From Linanthus parryae (lineage: Eukaryota > Streptophyta > Magnoliopsida > Ericales > Polemoniaceae): a stretch of 64,000 bases of DNA. The notes under the pieces are model-generated. The model made no database searches and was not told where the DNA came from. It saw only the letters and a list, made by a program, of their open reading frames with translations. Shown here piece after piece: positions 35,390 through 48,399 of the stretch. Each line of letters opens with the position of its first letter. The first letter of the stretch is position 1. The position numbers and the translations under genes are program-made. The stretch lies in contig JALGPY010000002.1 in NCBI GenBank assembly GCA_023055425.1, positions 152,964,845 through 153,028,844 of the forward strand, in the 5' to 3' direction.

Positions 35390-36490
35390 AGCACTGTAAT
35401 AGAAAAACAGCCAGCAGAGGACAAGCTTTCTTCACTGCAAGCGCACCCACCACCACCGGCGGAGGAGCAGATTCCGACAAAGCCACCCCTAGTTTAGAGC
35501 CCAGAGCTTCTTTTTTAACCGCTGCTCCTCCAAACTTCTTCGCCTACACAACCAGTCTCCCAAGATTTCCATCCAGATAAACCTCCATCGCAGCCGCCAA
35601 CACAGCCCTAGACGAACAAATCACCAACAGTGCCTAACATGGCCTCCAAACCACCCAATCCACCTCTGCTCCGGTCTTTTTCCCCTCAATCGGTACCCAA
35701 CCCGAAGCCACCAGATCCAAACCCAACCCCACTTCTCACCCAACCACCCTCTGCCCCAATTGGACACCAACTCGTCAACCCAAATCCACAAATCCTCAGT
35801 GAAGTAGCAACCAGATCCAAGCCCTCCACCGGCGTTACAGTTCGCCACTGTGGTTCAAGCCATCATCGCCGTTACCCTGCTACCTGCGGCCGCCCTTTCG
35901 TTGTCTCCAGCAAATAAACCTCCAGATCTGAACCTATCACCGGCGACGAACCAGTCCCCAATCGACGCCACGGTCGTCCAGGCTCTCACCGCCGCTATCC
36001 AATCTTTGTGGCCGCCTGCTCCGCTCGAGACCACAAGATCTCTGGCGCCAACAACCACCTACAATTACAAAAAAATCCACCACCTACCCACGGTTTATAC
36101 AACCACACCGACGGCTTCATCAATGCAGGAGGAGTCAATTAGGGATCAAAACCTCACTGGGCTATTTTCACAAGTGGGCTGTCTTCTTTTGAGTCCAATT
36201 CCACATTCCAACCCACTGCGGCTCATTACACATTTGGGCCTAATTCTGCATTGGGTTATCCAAATACTAACATGGAATGCTCTTCTTACATGATCCACTC
36301 CAATCCATATCAGCCTGTCGCAACTTATAGTCCATACGATGTCCACCGCGGTACTTCACACTTTGAGGATGTTGGATGTAGGTTTCATTCTCCAATCCGC
36401 CTTGTGAGTCTTGATCATCTTGTGGTTTCTTTATTCTTTGATATTCTTCTCCAAGCCTTGGCTATATTCTATCTATCTAATTCTAGCTAG
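35390..36490 (+). pseudogene. Proline-rich coding-like stretch in the copia leader, unknown
   Basis: This lies on the strand opposite to the copia genes. A frame at 35639-35917 begins MASKPPNPPLLRSF and is rich in Pro/Asn. Another at 35850-36293 has ATVVQALTAAIQSLWPP. A third (about 36110-36490) reads TFGPNSALGYPNTNMEC and NPYQPVATYSPYD. Together they suggest one broken protein with frameshifts and a stop. A TATA-like ctatttaagcac (about 35383) and GC-rich 5' sequence precede it. I do not recognise the family. It could be a captured host-gene fragment, the 5' part of a LINE or another nested insertion. Confidence 0.4.
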
Positions 36491-37181
36491 CATCTACAAA
36501 CTAAATAGTGAGACATCACAGGCGAGGGAGAAGACGACACACATGCATAAAACTAATTAAATTAATTACATCAAAACCAAACCAAACAAACCAAAAAAGT
36601 AAACATACACAACCTAGGTCGCATCAAACCACCATGCGATAAAATACATAAACAGTTAAAATCCAATTGTATCGCGCTTGGTTAATTTGAGTGAAATTTG
36701 GATGTCTAGGCTTTAAAACGGTCAATACGGTCACGCCAATCCAATTGGCTGAACCATAATGACCCGCCGGACCAACTCATACCGGTCGGACCAAGCACCC
36801 ATGTCAAACCGACCACGTGGTCGAGCCGGTGGGCGGTTGACATGGGTCCGCTCACAAAGGGAAGGGGACGAGTCACCTCGGCCGCACAGCCAGGGCTGGT
36901 TTCCAAAAAAGATTCTCTTTCCTTGCGGGCAGATTCCCAATTGTAGAGAAAAATACCTTTTTCCCAATTTTGCCCAAACCCTAGCTTTTCAAATTACAAA
37001 AAATACATCATATGTATACGAAATCATTCAATCTTTACACGATATGTAAAATTGGCTCATTCCATTTTGTATCATATTCAAATTGCATTAGTATGCCAAT
37101 ATCGGTTTTTTGCGAAATTTGATGGTACGGTGTAGAAGCTGATAAAACGGTAACACCTAAATCACGTTATGCGCTACGACC

Positions 37182-37197
37182 TGTGGCTCTACTACCA
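37182..37197 (-). other. Primer-binding site of the copia element
   Basis: The minus strand next to the 5' LTR reads tggtagtagagccaca, close to TGGTATCAGAGCCA, the tRNA-iMet-complementary site of copia elements, with two altered bases. It fixes 37199-38606 as the 5' LTR. Confidence 0.75.
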
Positions 37198-37198
37198 C

Positions 37199-38606
37199 TT
37201 TAGGGTTTTGATGCAGAATGCACAGTGGAAATATAATAATAATATCCTGAACAAATCCCTCTATGAATCGCAGGTTAAGCTATCATAACGTGACAAAGGA
37301 AGATATTGTGTACCTTGTGAGTTTTTGTGACCACAGCGAAGAATGAAGTCCTCGTCTCTACGGTATCCACACCTTAGGATTGAGAACTGAGATATCCTTC
37401 ATTCCTTATGCTAGCAACATCGAAGGAGGGATGAAGCAATCACGCAAAACGGAGCAGGTGGCAGAGTGGGTTCGGTCGTGCCCTAGGTTCCGTCGGGTAG
37501 GGGTTCGATGAACTCCTTGGTCTCTTCCCTAGCTCTGTTTCATTCAGTGACAACTCTATTGTGAAATAATAGAGCTAGGACTCCCCTTTTATAGTTAATA
37601 AATCATTATTGACTGCAAACTTGCCCCAATACTAATCATGTCCATGCATGGATTAGTCCACTTTCAACTTAGTCCAACTAACTTTGCATGTGGTTGTGTT
37701 TTGATCCTTGATCCATATAATTGTTACTAAGTCCTACTAATTAACATCTATGTCCAGTTTAATTTGTGAGGCGGTGTGTGACTTTGTAGGTTTCTATTAA
37801 GTTGGCAGTAACTATTACAAAAATTGAGCGGTGTCTAGCAACACATAATTGCTACCCAACTAATAGAAATAGTCAGTGATCCAACAAACCTTGTGCCCAA
37901 TGTTACCGCGTTGTATTGTCTCTTTTTCTCCATATCAAGATTGAACACGAGACATAGATGTCACACTCGTATATCCAATCCATAGTTTTTCGATCATGGG
38001 AAGAGGCTTATCTATACAGATAGTTCAATATCACATATTGATTTGTCTGAGTCTTGCCAGATATTCCATAAGCACTACCCCTTGAGTGGTCACGGATATT
38101 TGCTCCTACTATGTGGGAGGGAAAATCCTCTCTACGTCACTACCATCTCTCAGTTTGTTTCTTATCATGTCCGATTACCGCCTTTATTGCTATCCAGTTA
38201 CGGGGTAGCGTTTGACGAGAACAAAACATGATATTCTACAAATTGAGTATCTATTGACTTCAAGTCTAAGGATTACAACACCATCGTCACTAAGAGAAGA
38301 ACTTGTGACATTGACATAATCCATATGTAGTCTTCTCGTGGTGGGTCAATCCAGTATGTCGTTACTCCTAATGCATACCCATGTGTTAGACTTGTTATCT
38401 CTATATAAATCTACCCAAATACTAGTCTCCATGCATAGTGATCGTGCTATTAATCAATGTACGTGATTAGGGATGTTTAAGATAAACAACAACTGTAATC
38501 TAAGGTCTTTATTATATTACATATCTTCATAAATAATAAATGAATGTTCTAGTCAAAAAAGTATTCATACTAAAATATGATTGCCTCTAAGGCATCTATT
38601 TCAAGA
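37199..38606 (-). repeat. 5' LTR of the copia element
   Basis: 1408 bp, matched to 29576-30986 along its length, with terminal bases mutated (plus strand starts TTTAGGGTTTTG and ends CTATTTCAAGA). Confidence 0.88.
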
Positions 38607-39189
38607 AGTTTCCCTTGACTGATTGAGTCTTGGATCTTTGTTGGCTCCAGCCAAAAACACAGACTCTGGAATTTCCTCTGACTTCTCATTGAAGTCTTGG
38701 ACTTATTGGCTCCGGCCGAAATCACCGATTAAGGAGATTCCACTCTAGAGATATTATTTGGGATGCCCTTCATTGGAATTTCTAGATCCAGTTACTGTGC
38801 ATGACGGTTGGATTCTTGAATTCTATATTGGGACGATTCTTATCCTACATTGCTGTTCACACAGTTGCGTACTCCAATAAATGTTTTACTCGTATTTTAT
38901 GGTTGTTTTATTTAACTCATGACTATGTAATACATCTCATCCTTCTTGTTATACATACTAAAGTGTATCTCACTCAATATTTATTGCTGACTTTCAAAAA
39001 CTGTGGTCCTTTTTGTTTCCTTCCCACCCCATATTTAGGAGCTGGGGAAATATGAAATATAAATGGCACGAGACTCACCTAGACTGTGAACGTCACCAGT
39101 AGTCTATCAAATACTGTTAGATAGGTATTGTGTAATAGTAAGCAGCGTATGTATGTATGAGACTCATATATATGGAGTTGTTTAATAAT
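38607..39189. other. Right flank of the copia element with 65-bp repeat units
   Basis: 38641-38705 and the unit starting at 38706 both begin ttggctcc[a/g]gcc. A third copy begins at 29540 and is split by the copia. No gene was seen in the remaining AT-rich DNA. Confidence 0.6.
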
Positions 39190-39450
39190 ATAACTAAGTG
39201 TTGTGAAATGTATTGCTTATGATCTTCGCCGCTTCTATTAAGCATCGCCCTCCTGGTCTTGTCCCGAGCCGGATTAAGGGGGTTGTTGCAACCACCACCA
39301 TACGAACCGCCACCATATGAACTGAAATTTGGCTGTGAGATGAAAAATCCGACCTGTGGATTCACCGAGGAAGTTAGTGCAGAGTCGGAATCGATCCCTG
39401 AGGAAGTCGTTGGCAACGTCCTCTTCTTCCGTCTCCTTGTCGCTTGACAT
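39190..39450 (-). other. Possible exon fragment, minus strand
   Basis: Two overlapping frames look protein-like. One begins with ATG at 39450 (MSSDKETEEEDVANDFLRD). The other reads SGIDSDSALTSSVNPQVGF then SSYGGGSYGGGCNNPLNPAR. A frameshift or an intron (gtgaat donor near 39384) could join them. Upstream sequence (39460-39625 and 41061-41120) is 5'-UTR-like and is split by the solo LTR. I do not recognise a family. Confidence 0.3.
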
Positions 39451-39630
39451 TACTTCCCTGCTACTTATGGTTGGAATTTTTTCTCTCTTGTTCTAGTTTG
39501 ATTTCGAACTCCCATCCTTCTTGTACTCAGTTCTGGGCTTCAAAACAAGCAGCCGACGTCCTCGAATCCAAACTACTATTTCACCCAGATTCGCAACCCT
39601 AGCTCCTATTTCGCCCAGATCTGCAACACC

Positions 39631-41060
39631 TGTAGGGTTTTGATTCATGGATCGCACAACGGAAGCATAATCAAACATAAAACCATGCAAAACCCTCCAA
39701 GGATCACAATTCAAGAGACATAACGATGGTAAGGGATAGAAATCATAAACACACCTTTGGGTTCTCCTTGATGACTTCAAACGCGAATTGTGTCACGTTC
39801 TCTATAGTTGATCCACGCCTAGAGTTGATCCTAGATCTCCCAACTCCTTGGTTCTAGCCCGGAAGAGGAAGAGGAAGAAGAAATCACGCAAAACGAGACC
39901 CAAAGGAGGGTCTCGGCCTCCTTTTGCCGACGGGGACGGGGCGGCGACAAGGGGGCGGTTCGGGCCTCCTTGTTGCTTGCTCTATCTCCTTTGTTCTCTC
40001 CCACTCTTGTTATGTTCACTTAATGAGCATAAGTTATGTGGGAAGGAAGGAAGGAAGGTCCTTTATATAGTCCAACAACTCCTTGTTAACTACCTAAAGG
40101 ACTTATTCTAGTCCTACTAGAATTCAATTTAGTCCCTTCCTTGCAAATTAGTCCCTACTAAGTTTGCAAGGGTTTGCAAAGTGATCATTCTAATTAATTA
40201 ATCCAATTAATTAATTCCCAAATCTAGTTCAACTCTATGTAGCGTGTGACCCCATAGGTTCTATCTAGTTGGTAGCAACTATTTGCTAATATGGAGCGTT
40301 CTCTAGCAAAACATCCATTCTAGCCAACTAATGGAATAGTCATCTTGACAACCTTTGTACAAGTAATTGTCTCATCCCTTTGTCTTATATCCGGATTGGA
40401 CACGAGACATACAAGTCACACTCGTATATCCAATCCAAAGTTTCTCGATCCATGGGAATAGCCTTATTCGTGCAAATAACATCAATATCCCATATTGATT
40501 TATTTGAGTCTGGCCAGACATTCTATAAGCACTATCCCTCGAGTGGCCTAGGATATTTGCTCCCGTTATGTGGGAGGGACAAATCCTATCTACGTCCACT
40601 ACGATCTCTAAGCTTGCTTATTATTGTATCCAGTACACGCCTTTATAACTACCCAGTTACGGTGTAGCGTTTGACGCTACCAAAATCACAATAATCCACA
40701 ACTAGAATATCTAGTGACTTCAAGTCTAAGGATGACAATACCATTGCACCGCGAGAAGCGCTTGTGACTCAACATAACGTGTATGTAGCCTTCTCGGAGA
40801 TGGGTCAATCCAGTGCAACATTCCTTAATGCACACCTATGTGTTGGATCGTGATATCTCCATATCAATCCAACCCCATACTAGTCTATAGATGATTGTCC
40901 CATTAATCATTATATTTGACTAGGGATATTTAAGATAAACAACACAATTGTAAATCTAAGGACTTCATTTTATTAAATATCCAATAAATAATAAATGAAT
41001 TTTCTAGCCATATACAAATTCATACTAAACTAGATTGCCTCTAGGTCATCTATTCCAACA
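39631..41060 (-). mobile_element. Ty1-copia solo LTR
   Basis: 1430 bp, minus strand TGTTGGAATAGATGACC to AAAACCCTACA, flanked by acacc (39626-39630 and 41061-41065). It is very similar to 1082-2505 in reverse orientation, including the TATA region and the GC-rich R/U5 part. Confidence 0.93.
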
Positions 41061-42869
<1,809 letters not shown>

Positions 42870-43106
42870 ATGAAAGGATATTATTTCTACAATCCAACCG
42901 AGAACAAAGTGTTTGTTGCTCGGACCGTTGTGTTTCTAGAAAGATAATTTGTCTCTAAACAAGCCAGTGGGAGGAACATAGAACTTGAAGAAATTGAATA
43001 ACCACAAAACACTGATCCTACAATGGAACATGAGCAGGAACCGCAAGCTGTTGTGGAGCAACCTGCTCAAGTAACACAATAACTTAGTAGGTTGCGTAGG
43101 GTACGT
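42870..43106 (+). pseudogene. Copia pol fragment, left of the gypsy insertion
   Basis: Reads GYYFYNPTENKVFVARTVVFLER and further to EQEPQAVVEQPAQVTQ, the linker between integrase and RT in copia. It is cut by the gypsy element and continues at 54846. Its left end is truncated in unrelated sequence. Confidence 0.8.
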
Positions 43107-44566
43107 TGACACGCTCCAACTGCAAGTGCACAGTTGTCGGTGTAGTAATAATCGTAAAAGTCCGGTTTGTCGAACCCAAGGGACTTCGTGTAAATTAACT
43201 ACTAAATTTGTTCTTTGTGTGGGCAAAGCGCAGTTGTTTTGTTCTATTTCTACTAATAATTAAAAATAACAATTGTCTCAAATAATTCAAAGAATTATTT
43301 CAAGATTAATAAGCACGAGTCGATTTGGTTGTTTATCAAGATTGATCAAGTTCAGGATATCTCTACGGATCACTAGGTATGTCACACTACGTTGGATTTA
43401 TGTTCTACTAACACGATGAGTTCTTGTTCTAGTTAAACGAGCAATTTTATATTGAAGACGTCTCAACCAATAACTATGCCTCAACTATCGTAACTGATTC
43501 CTCTAGCTTACTCAAGTTCAAACACGCATTACGATAATAATTCTACTCTTGTTCTTAGCTAACTAGCAAGATTCCTCAACCCTAGATACGGCTAGTGTGT
43601 ATTTCAATTTTCCGGGCAACAAACGTAGATTCCTCTATCGTTCATAACCTAGCACAATTCTATTAATACGTCTACCAATAGAAAAGATAGATGAAACTCA
43701 TAAAATACACATAACTAGATAAGAAATCATCAATTAAGCTCAAAAGCATGCAAGCAAATCCATAAATCACAAGTGTAGTGATCAAACCCTAGTTTCCTAC
43801 GAGATATCCCAAAATAAGGGTTTAGCTACTCATAATCATGTTCAAAATACAAAGTATCATGATCCAATATGAAAAACTAGAGAAGAAACGAAGATTAGAA
43901 GCCAAACGGATGATCCAAGCTCTTCAACCTAGCTCCAAGCTCTCCAAGCACGTCTCCCAAGGTGTTTTTTGATCCCAAACACGTTCCCCAATGTTTCCTA
44001 AGTCTTTCGTGGCTCAAAACTCTCAAAACTATGCCAAAATAGCGAAAATAGCCCAAAAATCCGATCCTGGCCGCAGAGGTATTCGTACGATTACCTTGAT
44101 GTAATCGTACGATTACTTGCAATGAATGTAATCGTACGATTACCCAATAGTAAACGCACGATTACTTCTGAGTGAAGGTAATCGTACGATTACATTAAGG
44201 TAAACGTACGATTACTTCTGGTCTTCCACCATTCAAACTTCATCTTCTTGCTCTTTTTCCTTTCGTCTTCACTTCCCGAGCATCCCTTTGAGCCTCCAAC
44301 TTTTCCGAAGTTCACTTTTGCTCCAAAGTCACGTCCCAAGCTCCCGGTTCCTGAAAACCACAACACGAGAAACATACCGGAAGATCAAACGTGATAAAAT
44401 ATAGTCAAAATCAATGCAAAAAGTGCCCGGACTCATCATTAACGTGCATAGACTCAACATGCTCAAATTTAGCAAGAAATGATCCAAAATCCATCAAAAC
44501 GCATCGGAATACACGCAAAACGGTAAGGAAACATATAAGAATGTAACTCCAACTATGGAGTTATCA
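43107..44566 (-). repeat. Gypsy 3' LTR
   Basis: 1460 bp, plus strand tgacacgctccaactg to actatggagttatca. It holds six 16-bp palindromes (44079-44215) and keeps a 13-bp segment (aaagaattatttc, about 43288) that the other LTR lacks. Confidence 0.95.
44079..44215. repeat. Palindrome array in the 3' LTR
   Basis: Six copies of GTAATCGTACGATTAC or one- to three-base variants start at 44079, 44101, 44128, 44150, 44178 and 44200. Spacing is 22, 27, 22, 28, 22, so pairs at 22 bp repeat every 49-50 bp. Confidence 0.95.
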
Positions 44567-44585
44567 ACTATCCCCACACTTACCC
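44567..44585 (-). other. Gypsy polypurine tract region
   Basis: Minus strand gggtaagtgtggggatagt, directly before the 3' LTR. Confidence 0.7.
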
Positions 44586-46842
44586 GTTGCGCGTCCCGAG
44601 CAACAATTCAAATCTCAAACTATCAAAAATCATCCGAACCTTCCTCCTCGCATCTCACCTCTCGAGTCAACTACTCCAACCAAGACCATTGCATACTTTT
44701 CAACTTACCAATTGCATACTAACCTCAATTAGCCGACTCAATACACACGACGACTCAATACAAGACTCAACGATGCAACAATATGATGCAATGCAATTAT
44801 ATGACTCGATCTTAACTAAACACATATATACACACCATATCTTTTTAGGCGAGATTGGGCAATCTCAATTAACTTAAACCGGTTCTCATGGAGTGATGAA
44901 GAATCTAGGAACGAGGTATGAATTGCAACTAAAATTGACAACAAGAATTTCCCTTAGTTGGTATAGAAAGCCTAGCTTTACTACGTGTAAGAATAACCTA
45001 CCTCTTCGCGTGTGCCGATAAATAAGAGGCTACGCTAGGCTAAGCCACATTCAAGGTCCGAGCTCCTATTCCGCTAACGGGTTAAAATGTAGAGGCTTAG
45101 GGACAAAAGGATAATCATGTAGTAACAAGTCCTGAGCGTCACATTCTCACGTTAAAACCCACATCTCACACACCCTCACCACGATGATAGGAACCGCAAC
45201 CCGAAACTCACCATCTCCGGCCCTCGATCCCCTCAAACCCCGGTACAATAAGATTTCCGTGTCCACCGTCGTGAAACATGCATAAAATGAACATCGCCGT
45301 CAATGAAATAGTTGCTTCCACCACTCGGTCTTCATTAAGCTCAACCTTATTCCTTTATTTCATCTCTCCTTTTTTTTTCTTTCATTTTTTTTTTCTGTTT
45401 TTTTTTTCTGTTTTTTTTAAATCTCTCAATATCCAAAAACACAACTTCTACAACGTATATCTCGAGTGGTCTTCCAAGTGTCAAGCCATACAAAAACGTT
45501 AAGGGGAGGAAGTAAACAAACCAATGAATATATATCACACGTAAAATCCATCTCCCCCTAACTCAATGAAATACACGGTGCCACCAAACAAAGCCGCAAA
45601 CAAATCCAAGTACAAGTATGGGGATGGAGTCGTCACAAGCTCAATCTCTATGTCCGTAGTCAAAAGTCGACATCCCCACACTAGAGTATACCCATGTCCC
45701 CTCTCAAGTAATCAAAGCAATATAAGTCTCGTGCTTAATCCAACCGATCCTCCTACACCAAGATGATGAAAAGAAACGATCCCTAGCACGATCCACCAAT
45801 CAAATCACCCAACCCAATTTGTGCGTATTAGATGCCACACACTCACGGCTCTCCACAACTGTGTCCATGGTGTAATGACATGGAACACCGCCACACCGAA
45901 GTGCGCAAGCCTACTCTCACTCACCCTCGCATTCCCCTCGATAATCAGAAATGAAGTACAAGCGATACGTAAGTCTCACACAAGTATATCATGAAGTACT
46001 CCCTCATCGAACCCCCTCAACTACCAACACCCTCGTGACGCACTAAAGCGGTGATTCTAACAAATCAATGATGAAGGCCAAAAATCGTCACCCTAAGTCC
46101 AGAGGTTATCAAAGAATCCAAGGTTCGAAACAGGGTTTACTAGTGGTCCTACAAGGTAAGTTCTATAAGCAGTGAGTGCTCTAATACACACCTCGCACAG
46201 CTGTTTCGTGTGCCACTACGAGGCGGGTTGGCGACTACCTAAGACGTACACATGAATGTTCGGCTTGTTTAGCTCACACCTAGCTCAACTCTTGTAAGAA
46301 AACAAGGCACACACTTTAGATTTGAAAATCATTTAAGTGTCGTAAAATAGGCAGGTATTTCCGTAAAGAAAGTCTCTCTATACATACTAAGGGGAACTCA
46401 AATTGTCATTCTCGGTCACATCTCATACCCTATGCCTAAAGTTCTCACACTCCTCGATTTTCCAATTTCAAGCTTCTTTTGATTGCCCTTTCTCAATTTT
46501 CAATTTGTTTTTGATTTTTTTTTCCTACTCTATATGCATGGGCCGAATCGAAAGAAGACTCGAAACTGACTCAATTTGGGTGGGTGGACTCAATTAAATA
46601 AAACGTGCACTAAACATAAACTACTCACAATACGACACACACAATATATATAAACACGACACGGACTACTAAAACTGACTCACAATACGACGCAAACAAC
46701 CTATATGTAACTGGCGAATGCAGACACGAACTTGGCTAATAAAGGCTGAGAAACCCCCCCATACTTGAACGCTTCGTTGTCCCCAACGAATTCAGAGATA
46801 AAACAAAAGGGACTCAGCATTCCAATGCGAGGGCGGGCTGGT
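44586..46842. other. Gypsy 3' non-coding region
   Basis: Long non-coding stretch between the last ORF and the polypurine tract, as is common in Athila-type elements. It contains T-rich runs at 45360-45420 and no supported gene. Confidence 0.6.
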
Positions 46843-48373
46843 CTACTCGCTCTCCTCCGAGCCATCCGAGTGCTCACTCGACAAATACATCAAAATCTGA
46901 GGTTCCGGAGTCAGTGTCACCCCGCCTGCCCTGCCAAGCTCGTGTAACCACTGACTCTGCCTATGCAGAATGTCACCGAGCTGGCGCTGGTTCTGTTGCG
47001 CATGCATAGCCCTTGACTTGGCTTTCCTCTCTGCTTCCTGCCCTCGAGCCACGGCCTTTTTCTCATTTGCTATCATCATCCTTTGCATGGCCTGCAAAGT
47101 GGCCTCGAGGCTAGCATTAGGTGCGACAGACGGAGTCGACTCCTCACTCACAGCCGGGGTCTTACCCTTACCGCCCCTCTGAGCCCCCTTTTTTTGGTGG
47201 GGGTCGGCTGCTCTCTACGACTACCTCATCTTTCTTCGGGTCGGGTACCTGAGTCCAGTATCGCGGGGGTTCGGCTGCACGGTCTCCACCATAAAACGCG
47301 GCACCAGCCTTAGTGGCCAAGTGCTTTAGCAAATATCCAAACCCTGCTGCCCGTCGGTTAGAGTCCCGAAGTCTCGATCGAAAACTCAAATAAATGCGCT
47401 TCGGGACGTTGAATCGATGGCCCTCATACCAACACATAGCCATAATACACCACTCGAACCGTATGTCGGTCTGGGTCGAAACGCCCTCAACCCATGCCTC
47501 CACTATGTTAACTAAATAACGCGCTCGACGAAGTAAGTGTCTGACCGAAACCGTCCACTTTCTAACGTCCTGACTCGCATGAGTATCCCACGGCGCTCCC
47601 GTCACCCCACCAAAGGCAAAGATTGACACTGCGGTCACTAACTCCTCTACGTTCATTTTCATGGTGGTCTCAAAGTGACAGTCGCCCTCGAGTGGTGGCC
47701 ATTGTAGGGCCGCGGCTATGCTAGCCGGAGAGAAAACAAAAAAAATCCTACGGGCGTAAATGATCCTACGATCATCCAACTCTCCATCCTCCCCATACCC
47801 AGACCACTCGGCGTTTGAGTAAATCTCCCACATGAGCTCCGAACTCGCGTTCTCCTTGACGAGCTCACACCACCCTGCAAGATTCTCTCTTTTCATGAAC
47901 TCTTGGATTTGTTGGGGCATCTCAGTTTGGAACGGGAAATGCTTTTCTACATTCGCCCCCCTGAACACACTCCCCTCCCGCTTGGTGTACCTAGAATGCG
48001 CTAGAAGGGTGACAAACCGATAGTCACAAAACACTCCTTTCGCCGGGTCAAGGTCCCTAGGACTAGACTCTCTCGTGGCCCTCGCTATTGGCACTCTATC
48101 AGGTTCCGCACTTTCTAACTCATCAGGGTCCGGAGGAGCTGGTGAAACCATGCTCCCCACAACCCAAAAGGTCGCATTCTTAGCTAGGTTACCACCCGCG
48201 TCCCCCGTCTCTCTCATTTCTCCCTCGGGGATATATTCGTCATCACTATCGATGACTACTTTTTGTTTCTTCCTTTTCCCCCCGGTTATATTCTGACTCG
48301 TAGCTACCCCCTTTCCTTTAGCTACGGCCTTTCCCTTATCTTTTCGACTAGACATGGCACAAGAAGGTAGCAC
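46843..48373 (-). CDS. Plant-transposon-domain ORF of the gypsy element, frameshifted
   Basis: From ATG at 48373 the frame runs 401 codons to 47168. It has a basic N-terminus (KDKGKAVAKGKG, RKKQKVV), an acidic patch, then a domain with GWCELVKENASSELMWEIY, FSPASIAAALQWPPLEGD and YEGHRFNVPKRIYLSFRSRL. This resembles the putative plant transposon protein domain seen in Athila-type elements. It is not a real transposase and its role is unknown. At the A7 run near 47190 (plus strand ttttttt) a one-base shift would continue into KGAQRGGKGKTPAVSEES and the coiled-coil-like tail at 46843-47151 (ATLQAMQRMM...KKAVARGQEAERKAKSR), for about 510 residues. The frameshift may be real or a homopolymer error. 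Confidence 0.65.
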
Positions 48374-48399
48374 AAAGTGACAATTAAATTGACAAACAG

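Larger units (their letters stand above)
29576..38606 (-). mobile_element. Complete but dead Ty1-copia element with nested insertions
   Basis: The 3' LTR is at 29576-30986 and the 5' LTR at 37199-38606. Both outer flanks are agttt (29571-29575 and 38607-38611), a perfect 5-bp duplication. Minus-strand order from the right: LTR, primer-binding site, long leader, gag, CCHC knuckle, protease, GAG-pre-integrase, integrase, RNase H, polypurine tract, LTR. RT is absent. LTRs are only about 85% alike over the part compared, so the insertion is old. Inside are a solo LTR (33107-34499) and a proline-rich stretch of unknown origin (about 35390-36490). Confidence 0.9.

Noticed and set aside
43895..44122. 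Open frames in the gypsy LTRs (also 54169-54396, 49034-49351) with VIVRL..NRTIT motifs
   Set aside because: The motif is simply the translation of the palindrome; no start context or homologue supports a protein.
44079..44215. Regularly spaced repeats that look like a CRISPR array
   Set aside because: The repeat is a palindrome with 6-12-base spacers inside the LTR of a plant retroelement, and no cas genes exist.
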